Shown here: positions 7,837 through 14,241 of the stretch, piece after piece
Position numbering within the stretch: position 1 is the first letter of the stretch
Layout: each line of letters starts with the position of its first letter
From: CAZHCG01 sp046484285
GTDB lineage: Bacteria > Myxococcota_A > Polyangia > JAAYKL01
Length of the DNA stretch: 15,655 bases
Assembly (NCBI GenBank): GCA_046484285.1
Contig: JAWOBP010000001.1
Location: 1 to 15,655, forward strand
Direction of reading: 5' to 3'
Notes under the pieces: generated by a model
The model's database searches: none
What the model saw: only the letters and a program-made list of their open reading frames with translations
Told to the model about the DNA's origin: nothing
Translations under genes and position numbers: made by a program

Positions 7837-9624
7837 CTAGCCGAACGGATTCTCGTCGATCGCGCCGCCCTTCTTCTCGGGCTTGGGCTTCTTCTCGGGC
7901 TTGGGCTTCTTCTCGGGCTTGGGCTCGGGCTTCTTCTCGGGCTTGGGCTCGGGCTTCTTCTCGGCCTGCGGCTTCTTCTTCGGCTGCTGCGCGCCGGCCT
8001 TTTCGGTCTTTTCGAGCTCGACATCGATAGATGCCTTGAACACGCCGTCCTCCTCGAGCCAGTCGCTCTCGGAGAGTCGGCCGGTGTGCTCCTCGTAACC
8101 CACCTTCTTGATCTGGTACTCCAGCTCCGGTTCCGAGCCCAGCTTGCGTCGCACGGTGGCCGGCGACTTGGCCAGCCACTTGCCGTCCGCGGTGACCTGC
8201 GCGCCGGGCGGCTCGGTCTCCACCTTCAGCTCGAACCTGGCCGGACGCAGCCGCAGCTCGACGTCCAGCGGCTCCTCGCCGGGAACGACCTTCTGCGAGG
8301 TCGAGGCGAAGCCGAACAGCTTGGCCGTGACCTCGATCTCCTCGCCGGGCACGAGCCCGTCGATCTCGGCGGGCGTCCCGTCCGCCCGCTTTTCCCCTCC
8401 GATCCAGATCTCGGCTCCGGCGGGTCGCGTCTCCACGTTGATCGAGGCGGCCGTCTCCGGCTCGGGCTCCGGCTCGGGTTGGGGCTCGGGCTCCGGCTCC
8501 GGTTCCGGCTCCGGTTCCGGCTCCGGTTCGGTCGCTTCTGCCGGCTCCCCCTCATCGGCCACCCCGGACGGCTGCTCGCCGCCGCGCTCGTGCACGCCGA
8601 ACCAGTAGACGGCGCCGGCCACCGCGGCGATGATGATCACCCAGACTATCGCCGGGACGCCGCCCTTCTTCTCGGGCTCGGCTCCCGCGCGCACCGGCTC
8701 CTGAATGCCGGAGTCCTCGACCTTGCCCGCAGGTTCCGCCTTCTCCTCCTGCTCGGCGCCCTTTTCCCGTGCGGCGGCCTCGGGCTCCGCGCCTTCCTCC
8801 TCGCCCTCGTCGCTGTTCAGCGTGCTGTCGATCGCCGAGGAAATATCCTTGAGGAAGTCACTCTCCGAGTGGGCCGGCTCGTCGGTCTTTTCCCCTTCGG
8901 CCGGCTCGTCGGTCTTTTCCCCTTCGGCCGGCTCGTCGGTCTTCTCCCCTTCGGCCGGCTCGTCGGTCTTTTCCCCGTCGGCCGGCTCGTCGGTCTTCTC
9001 CCCGTCGGCCGGCTCGTCGGTCTTCTCCCCTTCGGCCGACTCGTCGGTCTTCTCCCCGTCGGCCGGCTCGTCGGTCTTCTCCCCGTCGACCGGCTCGTCG
9101 GTCTTCTCCCCGTCGGGTTTTTCGTCCGAAGCCGACTGGTCGCTCTGCGGGCCGACACCCAGCATCGTTCCCTTGGCGCCCCGCGGCACCTTCTGTGGCT
9201 TGATCGGTGCGATCGGCGCGGACGGCCCTGCCGCCTTTTCCTGCTCGACCTGCTCCACCTCCGGTTCCTCGTCCGAGGCCGCGCCGGTCTGGGGCTGACC
9301 TTCCAAGATGGCCGAGAGGTTCTCCCGGCTGTCGTCGTTGAGCTTGATGAACTTGATGCCCATCCCGGCGGGGGCGTCCTCTCCGGCGTCATCCTCCCGG
9401 CGCCACACCACCCGTCCGACCCCCTGGATCAACGACTTTTCGTCCTGGAGCCTGAAATCGAACTTGATCAACGTACCGACCGGCATCGGGCTCTTCATCC
9501 GAATGAAGATTCCGCCCTTGCTGATGTCGCGCGAGTACTGCTCGATGAAATCTCCGAGCGTCGCGCTCTTGAAACGGATCTTGAGCGCGATTGGCATTCG
9601 TTTGTCTCGGCGTTCGTCTTTCAT
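7837..9624 (-). CDS. PilZ domain - acidic repeat - TM - two PEGA domains membrane protein
   Basis: The 595-residue protein starts with a PilZ domain (about 1-110) of the type common in Myxococcota. It carries R5-x3-R9 and DISKGG (Asp33, Ser35, Gly38), the residues that bind cyclic di-GMP in known PilZ proteins. Next is an acidic linker with nine 9-residue repeats of GEKTDEPA type (about 170-250), a transmembrane helix (about 321-344), a Glu-Pro repeat (about 363-390), and two PEGA-type modules (about 391-460 and 461-540; ETRPAGAEIWIGG and ETEPPGAQVTADG). A Lys/Pro-rich tail ends in ENPFG. By the positive-inside rule PilZ is cytoplasmic and PEGA extracytoplasmic. I infer that c-di-GMP state is relayed to the envelope. 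ATG at 9624 follows GGAGGTGAG. It lies 50 bases after the lipoprotein gene and 210 before mfd. Confidence 0.85.
   Translation of the reverse strand: MKDERRDKRMPIALKIRFKSATLGDFIEQYSRDISKGGIFIRMKSPMPVGTLIKFDFRLQDEKSLIQGVGRVVWRREDDAGEDAPAGMGIKFIKLNDDSRENLSAILEGQPQTGAASDEEPEVEQVEQEKAAGPSAPIAPIKPQKVPRGAKGTMLGVGPQSDQSASDEKPDGEKTDEPVDGEKTDEPADGEKTDESAEGEKTDEPADGEKTDEPADGEKTDEPAEGEKTDEPAEGEKTDEPAEGEKTDEPAHSESDFLKDISSAIDSTLNSDEGEEEGAEPEAAAREKGAEQEEKAEPAGKVEDSGIQEPVRAGAEPEKKGGVPAIVWVIIIAAVAGAVYWFGVHERGGEQPSGVADEGEPAEATEPEPEPEPEPEPEPEPQPEPEPEPETAASINVETRPAGAEIWIGGEKRADGTPAEIDGLVPGEEIEVTAKLFGFASTSQKVVPGEEPLDVELRLRPARFELKVETEPPGAQVTADGKWLAKSPATVRRKLGSEPELEYQIKKVGYEEHTGRLSESDWLEEDGVFKASIDVELEKTEKAGAQQPKKKPQAEKKPEPKPEKKPEPKPEKKPKPEKKPKPEKKGGAIDENPFG
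7870..7970 (-). repeat. 18-bp tandem repeats encoding the Lys/Pro-rich tail
   Basis: Units of cttcttctcgggcttggg occur at 7870-7887, 7888-7905 and 7906-7923, and again at 7930-7947 after a 6-base insertion, followed by a degenerate copy. They encode PKPEKK-like residues at the C-terminus of the PilZ-PEGA protein. The first copies are identical at the nucleotide level, so slippage could change the tail length in frame. Confidence 0.85.
8458..8535 (-). repeat. Glu-Pro dipeptide microsatellite
   Basis: A run of 6-base units (ggctcc / ggttcc / gggctc variants) codes for alternating Glu-Pro residues between the transmembrane helix and the first PEGA domain of the PilZ protein. Such an extended PE rod usually acts as a stiff spacer across the periplasm or through peptidoglycan. 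Codons alternate between forms, so the repeat is less uniform in DNA than in protein. Confidence 0.8.
8874..9116 (-). repeat. Nine tandem 27-bp repeats in the PilZ-PEGA gene
   Basis: Nine contiguous units of exactly 27 bases each encode a 9-residue repeat of EGEKTDEPA / DGEKTDEPA type. Unit starts on the plus strand are at 8874, 8901, 8928, 8955, 8982, 9009, 9036, 9063 and 9090. Differences are confined to a few sites (t/c in the Glu-Lys codons, t/g giving Glu or Asp, one Pro to Ser change in unit 7, and one Ala to Val change at a unit boundary). The array lies in the cytoplasmic linker between PilZ and the membrane helix. Confidence 0.95.
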
Positions 9625-9674
9625 CTCATCTCACCTCCAGCGCGGTTGCCGCCCAGGAAACGCGCCGCGGCGGC

Positions 9675-10388
9675 CTATTGCTTGGTCATCGTGAGCGTGA
9701 ACTTGATTTTCGAGGCCCGGTTCTTGTTCAGCACGCCCTGGCCCCGGCCGCGGAATTTTCCCGCTCCCTTGCGCATCATGCACGCGCCGATCCGCATCTT
9801 GTTTCCGGCGAACGCGTACGTGCCGTCGACACGGAAGCCGGCGGCCTTGGTCTCGGTGATCGGTCCGCGCATGCTGGCCGCGGAACGCGAAGTCGGCATC
9901 ACGGCCAGCGAGCCGTCCGCGGTGGTGCCGATCCGACAACCCACCGGCGGAGGCTTGATTCCGAGCGGCAGATCCTTGGTGTCCAGCTGGCAGAGGTAGT
10001 TGCCGAGCAGCTCTTCGCCGTTGGTCTCGGGGCCGGGGATCGACTTGCAGATGACGCTGCCCCCGCCTTTCTTCTTCTTGACGATCTTTTCGTCATCGTC
10101 GTCCTCTTCTTCGATGGGTACCAGCGGCGTGGGCGGAGGCTCGGCCGCCGGAGGCCGATCCGCGGCGCCCTGGGCCGCCTGCCCCTGTGGTGCCTGCTGG
10201 GCCGCGGGAGCCTGCGGCATCGCCGGAGCAGGGGCCTGCTGCTTGGCACCCGGAACCGTCAGCTGCGGAGGCGCCTGCTGCATCCCGGGCGGAGCGGCAG
10301 GCGTCTCTGGTTCGGAGTTGCAACCCGCCGCGATCAGCGCGACGGAGGCGACGGCGAACAGCCATGCGGTGAGGAATTTTTTGTACAC
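9675..10388 (-). CDS. Lipoprotein of unknown function
   Basis: This is a 237-residue precursor. The start is GTG at 10388, chosen because GAGGAGGAG sits just upstream and because the protein then opens with a lipoprotein signal peptide (YKKFLTAWLFAVASVALIAAGC; lipobox IAAGC). A Pro/Ala/Gln-rich low-complexity tether of about 75 residues follows, then an acidic-basic patch (EEEDDDDEKIVKKKK), then a folded C-terminal domain of about 110 residues with four Cys (in VICK, YLCQ, VGCR and GACMM), which could form two disulfides. The last strand ends in IKFTLTMTKQ. I do not recognise the family. The ending, a beta-rich domain with a basic patch, could bind polysaccharide or peptidoglycan, but that is a guess. 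It is probably the first gene of the transcript that continues into the PilZ-PEGA gene 50 bases downstream. Confidence 0.78.
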   Translation of the reverse strand: MYKKFLTAWLFAVASVALIAAGCNSEPETPAAPPGMQQAPPQLTVPGAKQQAPAPAMPQAPAAQQAPQGQAAQGAADRPPAAEPPPTPLVPIEEEDDDDEKIVKKKKGGGSVICKSIPGPETNGEELLGNYLCQLDTKDLPLGIKPPPVGCRIGTTADGSLAVMPTSRSAASMRGPITETKAAGFRVDGTYAFAGNKMRIGACMMRKGAGKFRGRGQGVLNKNRASKIKFTLTMTKQ

Positions 10389-10500
10389 GATTCTCCTCCT
10401 CGACTTTTGGATTACCCCCAACCATACAAAAAAAAGAACGATTATGGGAGAGGTATCGAGAGGTATCTCGATCCGGCCAATTCGAGTTATCGTATCAGTT
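10389..10500. promoter_or_regulatory. Divergent intergenic region with direct and inverted repeats
   Basis: This AT-richer gap separates the lipoprotein gene (minus strand) from the hydrolase gene (plus strand) and should hold both promoters. It contains the 10-base direct repeat gagaggtatc at 10448-10457 and 10458-10467, and an overlapping inverted repeat atcgaga / tctcgat (10455-10461 and 10466-10472, 4-base spacer), which resembles an operator. On the minus strand CATAAT (10441-10446) is a possible -10 box with only a poor -35 at the repeat. An A-run lies at 10425-10435. Confidence 0.35.
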
Positions 10501-11286
10501 ATGGAACGCAATCCCATCTTAGATTCGAGAGTCGACGAGGCCGTTTTCTTTCCGCGCCCGGATCTGCCGTTCTCACCGCCGGCTCCGGGTTCCCGGGATC
10601 ACTTCTTCGAGGCGTCCGACGGCGCCCGGCTTCGTCTCAGGGTCTTCGACGGTCCGGACGGCTCGCCCGCGATCCTCTTTTTCCACGGCAACGGGGAGAC
10701 CGCGCGCGACTACGACGGGGCCGCGGCGGACTTCGCCGCGATTCCGGCGCGGCTGCTGGTGGCCGAGTACCGCGGTTACGGCCCGTGCACCGGGTCGCCC
10801 TCGATGGCCTCGCTGGCCGACGACGCTCACGATTGTTTCGACGCTGCGCTCGAGCTGCTGGGCGATTCGGCCTCCCGTCCGCCGCTGGCCGTGATGGGGC
10901 GCTCGCTGGGATCGGCTCCGGCGATCGAGCTGGCCTCGTCCAGGGGCGACGAGCTGGCCGCGCTGGCGGTCGAGAGCGGTTTCGCCAGCACCGTTCCGCT
11001 GCTGGAGCTGCTCGGCGTCCCGGTGCGGGAGTTGGGCATCGGCGAGGAGCACGGACCGCGCAACGCCGACAAGATCGCGAGGGTGCAGATCCCGACGCTG
11101 GTGATGCACGCCGAGCAGGATCGCATCATCCCGGTCGAGGACGGCGAGCTGCTCCGCGATTCGGCCGGCGATCCGCAAGCGGGCTTTCTGCGCGTGCCGG
11201 GCGCCGGCCACAACGACATCATGCTGGTCGCCAGCGAGCGCTATTTCTCCGCTCTCGCCGAGTTGCTGAAACGCGCCGCGCGCTGA
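10501..11286 (+). CDS. Alpha/beta hydrolase (BEM46/ABHD13-like)
   Basis: From ATG at 10501 the protein has 261 residues. It shows the alpha/beta-hydrolase fold order: ILFFHGNGE (oxyanion-hole HG at 62-63), then a EYRGYGPCTGSPS loop typical of BEM46/ABHD13/17 serine hydrolases, the nucleophile elbow GRSLGSAP (Ser135), an Asp in HAEQDRIIP (Asp207) and His237 in PGAGHNDI. All three catalytic residues are present. No signal peptide or membrane helix, so it should be cytoplasmic; natural substrate unknown, plausibly an ester or acyl-protein thioester. An in-frame ATG at 10444 would add 19 residues (MGEVSRGISIRPIR), but they do not fit the fold and would place the intergenic repeats inside the gene, so I prefer 10501 despite the lack of a clear Shine-Dalgarno sequence. 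Its stop is 4 bases from the convergent rhomboid stop. Confidence 0.88.
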   Translation: MERNPILDSRVDEAVFFPRPDLPFSPPAPGSRDHFFEASDGARLRLRVFDGPDGSPAILFFHGNGETARDYDGAAADFAAIPARLLVAEYRGYGPCTGSPSMASLADDAHDCFDAALELLGDSASRPPLAVMGRSLGSAPAIELASSRGDELAALAVESGFASTVPLLELLGVPVRELGIGEEHGPRNADKIARVQIPTLVMHAEQDRIIPVEDGELLRDSAGDPQAGFLRVPGAGHNDIMLVASERYFSALAELLKRAAR

Positions 11287-11290
11287 TCTC

Positions 11291-12028
11291 TCAATGCCAG
11301 TAGCCGCCGTCCGGGGGGCCTCCGCGCCGGTCGTCGTCGTCGCGGCCGCGGCGTCCTTCGTAGACGCGGAGCTTGCGGCGCAGCCACCAGTAGCGCAGGC
11401 GCCCGGCGAGCTTGGACGGGCGCCAGTAGCCGGTCACGAGCAGCGCTCCGATCGCCATTCCGCCCAGGTGCGCGGAGTGGCTGACGCCGCCCCCGCGCAG
11501 CAGGAAGTCGGCCAGCGCGAAGACGATCGGAATCAGCGCGAAGTGCTTGCCCTTGATCGGGATCACGCCGAACAGGTAAACGAGCCGATTGGGGAAGGAG
11601 ATCGCCCAGGCCGCGACGAGGCCGAAGATCGCTCCCGAGGAGCCGAGCGTGGGCAGCTCGGCTCCGAACAGCAGCCCGAACAGCAGCACGACCACTCCGG
11701 AGCCCAGCCCGCAGATCAGGTAGAAGCGCAAAAAGGCGCGCGAGCCCCAGGCGCTCTCCAGCGTGCCGCCGAACATCCAGAGGAACAGGCAGTTCATCAG
11801 GATGTGGAACAGCTCCTGGTCGGAGTGGAGCCACATCCAGGTCAGCAGCTGCCAGACCTCGCCCGAGATCACTCCCTGCGGCGAGAGCGCCAGGTGCTCC
11901 ACGAAAAAGTTCGAGTGGAGCCAGTGCCGCGTGATCACCTGGACTATCCAGATCGCGACGCAGGCGATTACGATCCGCTTGACGGCCGGGGTGAACGGCC
12001 AGAGGGCAAAAGTGGCGCGAGGGCCCAT
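11291..12028 (-). CDS. Rhomboid-family intramembrane serine protease
   Basis: The 245-residue protein has about six hydrophobic helices. Rhomboid hallmarks are all visible: HILMN in helix 2 (His75, Asn79), GSSGAIFG in helix 4 (catalytic Ser131) and SAHLGG in helix 6 (catalytic His187), plus an L1-loop region with WMWLHSD. The catalytic dyad is therefore intact. Rhomboids cut single-span membrane proteins within or near the helix. A hydrophilic Arg/Asp/Gly-rich C-terminal tail of about 45 residues (RRGRDDDDRRGG) is probably cytoplasmic. ATG at 12028 with AAGG about 12 bases upstream is a weak start; it follows the zinc-ribbon gene by 34 bases, which suggests one transcript. It ends 4 bases from the hydrolase stop, leaving no room for an ordinary terminator. 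Confidence 0.9.
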   Translation of the reverse strand: MGPRATFALWPFTPAVKRIVIACVAIWIVQVITRHWLHSNFFVEHLALSPQGVISGEVWQLLTWMWLHSDQELFHILMNCLFLWMFGGTLESAWGSRAFLRFYLICGLGSGVVVLLFGLLFGAELPTLGSSGAIFGLVAAWAISFPNRLVYLFGVIPIKGKHFALIPIVFALADFLLRGGGVSHSAHLGGMAIGALLVTGYWRPSKLAGRLRYWWLRRKLRVYEGRRGRDDDDRRGGPPDGGYWH

Positions 12029-12062
12029 CGCGTTGCAACCTTGACGGACGAGCGCCCGTACG

Positions 12063-14117
12063 TCAACGACACTCCATCCGCACGTAGCTCTTGAACAGCG
12101 ATTTCCAGCGCCCGTCGCGGCGGGCCTTTTCCAGCGCGTCGAAGTAGACGCCGAGGCTGGGGAAGTTGCCTCGCGCCAGCAGGCCCTCGTGGGAGGCCTC
12201 GATCTTCTTCTTCTTCAGGCACTCCATCCGCGCCGCGGTCAGCGCGACCCGATCGGTCTGGTACTCGTGGTTCTCGAGCTCCTTGACGGAAAGGGGGAAG
12301 AGGTCGTTGGCCGGGTCCTCCTTTGCCGCGGCCTTGTAGTGCGACAGGGCTCGGTCCTCCTCGCCGGCGTGGAGCGCGGCGACTCCCAGCAATCCGCGCG
12401 CGTCGGCCCGCGCCGACTGGTCGCGGCTGACCTCGAGCGCCTTGCGCGCCGCCCCGGGAACCTCTTCGAAGCGCTCCAGCCTGACCAGCGCCGTGGCTCG
12501 CTTGACGTGAGCCCGCCCCAGGGAAGGCGTCTTCTCGGCGACCTCGCCGTACTTTTCGAGCGCCTCTTCGTGCTTCTTGCGCGCCAGCGCGGCGTCTCCC
12601 TCGGCGAGGGTGGCCAGCGCCTTCTCGCGCCGTTCGAGATCCTCGCCGAGCGACTCGCGCAGCTGCTTGCTGGCGAACACCAGGCTCTCCAGCGTGCGCC
12701 CGTACCACTTCTCGGCGACCCTCTCGACCAGCATGTCGCCGTCCCCGTAGCGAACCACGTCGCGGCCGAGAGTATCGGTGGTCTTCTCCAGCGGCTCGTC
12801 CAGCAGCTCCTCCAGCTCGTCTCCATCGACTTTTCCGGCAAGCGCGTCGCGGTACTCGAGTCTGATTTCGAACAGCTTGCCGCCGGCGAAGAGCAGGCGG
12901 GCCGCCGGTTGCCTGCGACCGGTCTCGCCCTCGGGGAAGACCTCCAGCAGGCGGCCGCCGGGAATCAGGTCGATGCCGCTCGGGCCGACCGTGGGATGCT
13001 CTCCCAGCTCGGCCGAGATCTCCTCGGCGGAGCGCCCGAACAGCGTGCAGACGCCGTCCTTTCCGGCCCCCAGACTCGAAAGCCAGCCCTTCCAGGGAAA
13101 GGAGGGGTAGTCCGCCAGGGCGCGACAGTCCTGTCCGGCGCTCGGCAGAGCCGCCTCCTCGTCCTGTTGCGCGGGCGCGGTCTTTTCTTCTCGGGACGCG
13201 GCGCCGGGCTTGTCGTCGCTTTCGTCCTTTTTCTGGCCCTTCGGCTGCGCGGCGGCCCCGGTCTCGCCGCCCTCTCCCTCGGCCGCGGCGACCTCCGCCG
13301 GCTCCGGCTCCTCCTCGCCCGAGGCGGCCAGCGCGATGATCATCGCGATCAACCCGACCAACACCACTCCCGCTCCGATCGCGTGCGCCATCCGGGTCTT
13401 CCCGGCGACCTTGACCAGCCAGCGCGGCAGCCCGCGCTCCTCCCAGCCGTCGAGCGTTTCGTCGGGAACCAGGTAGCGCAGCAGCGGATGGAGAGCTTCG
13501 TCCTCGACGAAATCGTCCTCGTCCACCTCCATCTCGTCGGAGTCCCGCCCTTCCTCGTCTTCCTCGCCGAGCAGCTCATCGGGCGCGAGCTCCTCGACCT
13601 CGTCCGCGTCGAGGTCCAGCAGGCTGGTGTCCTCGCCGATCTCGGCGGCGTCGGGAATCCACTTGTCGCCGGTATCCTCGGGAGACGGGGCGGCGCCGGG
13701 CCGCTCCGACCGCGGTGGAGGCGGCGGCGAATCCGTGGTGCGCGCGCCGGCGGGGCGAGGCGACGAGGCCTGTCCGACTCCGGCCTGACGGCCCACGGGG
13801 GAGAGCGTGCCCAGCGTCGCGGTCCGGTTCTGTCCGCCTCTCTTGGGTGGCGGCGCGGGCGGAGGCGTCGAGGGCCGGCCCGGAGGTCCGCTCGGCTTGG
13901 CGAGCGGGATCTCGTCGACGGATTTTTTTGCCGGAGGAGGAGGCGGCGGGGCCGAAGGCCGCGCCGGGGGCGGCGCCGGCGGCGGCACGGACGTGCCGGG
14001 TTCCGCCCCGCCCGAGTCCTCGGCTCCTCCGGACAGCTTGAAACCGCAGTACTTGCAGCGCACCGCCAGCAGCGGCAGCTCCCGTTGGCAGGACGGGCAT
14101 CGCTTGACCTTGGCCAT
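12063..14117 (-). CDS. Zinc-ribbon, Pro-rich, single-TM, TPR membrane protein
   Basis: The 684-residue protein opens with a zinc ribbon with four Cys (CPSC at 7-10 and CKYC at 21-24). A Pro-rich linker with PPPAPPP-type blocks follows (about 40-150), then a strongly acidic segment (about 165-220), a juxtamembrane region rich in Arg/Lys, one transmembrane helix at about 245-266, an Ala/Glu/Lys linker, a globular region (about 335-480) and TPR-like helical repeats (about 495-605), and a 70-residue C-terminal tail. By charge bias the zinc ribbon is cytoplasmic and the TPR part extracytoplasmic. The layout recalls GltJ/AgmX-type motility proteins of myxobacteria, which have an N-terminal zinc ribbon, but no diagnostic motif supports that. 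ATG at 14117 follows GGGAGG. Located 123 bases after the collar-protein gene and immediately upstream of the rhomboid. Confidence 0.75.
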   Translation of the reverse strand: MAKVKRCPSCQRELPLLAVRCKYCGFKLSGGAEDSGGAEPGTSVPPPAPPPARPSAPPPPPPAKKSVDEIPLAKPSGPPGRPSTPPPAPPPKRGGQNRTATLGTLSPVGRQAGVGQASSPRPAGARTTDSPPPPPRSERPGAAPSPEDTGDKWIPDAAEIGEDTSLLDLDADEVEELAPDELLGEEDEEGRDSDEMEVDEDDFVEDEALHPLLRYLVPDETLDGWEERGLPRWLVKVAGKTRMAHAIGAGVVLVGLIAMIIALAASGEEEPEPAEVAAAEGEGGETGAAAQPKGQKKDESDDKPGAASREEKTAPAQQDEEAALPSAGQDCRALADYPSFPWKGWLSSLGAGKDGVCTLFGRSAEEISAELGEHPTVGPSGIDLIPGGRLLEVFPEGETGRRQPAARLLFAGGKLFEIRLEYRDALAGKVDGDELEELLDEPLEKTTDTLGRDVVRYGDGDMLVERVAEKWYGRTLESLVFASKQLRESLGEDLERREKALATLAEGDAALARKKHEEALEKYGEVAEKTPSLGRAHVKRATALVRLERFEEVPGAARKALEVSRDQSARADARGLLGVAALHAGEEDRALSHYKAAAKEDPANDLFPLSVKELENHEYQTDRVALTAARMECLKKKKIEASHEGLLARGNFPSLGVYFDALEKARRDGRWKSLFKSYVRMECR

Positions 14118-14223
14118 TCTGCCTCCCGTTGTCGGGCGAAAAACGACCCGAGCGAGGAGAATCTACCAGACCGAGCCGCCGCGCTCAACGGCGCATCCAA
14201 CCGCGCCATCGAGCGCGTTTGCA

Positions 14224-14241
14224 ATCGGGGAAACGCCCGAT
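14224..14241 (-). terminator. Small hairpin just after the collar-protein stop
   Basis: An inverted repeat (atcggg at 14224-14229, cccgat at 14236-14241) with a 6-base loop follows the stop codon of the collar protein on the minus strand. There is no run of T after it, so it could be a weak or factor-dependent terminator, or chance in GC-rich DNA. Confidence 0.2.

Noticed and set aside
8705..9298. A plus-strand Ser-rich repeat protein (repeating SSVFSPSAG)
   Set aside because: It is the antisense reading of the 27-bp array of the PilZ-PEGA gene. The opposite strand gives a coherent protein with PilZ, TM and PEGA domains.
7630..9999. A plus-strand frame of about 790 codons with Leu/Gly-rich repeats
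   Set aside because: Its repeats are antisense reads of the Lys/Pro and Glu/Pro repeats of the PilZ protein; no start signal or recognisable domain.
10000..10500. Extension of the hydrolase frame upstream to about 10000
   Set aside because: The extension is antisense to the lipoprotein gene and low complexity; homology-like fold features begin only after 10501.
10389..10517. Longer lipoprotein start near 10517
   Set aside because: It would place about 43 residues before the signal peptide and ignores the strong GAGGAGGAG located just before the GTG at 10388.
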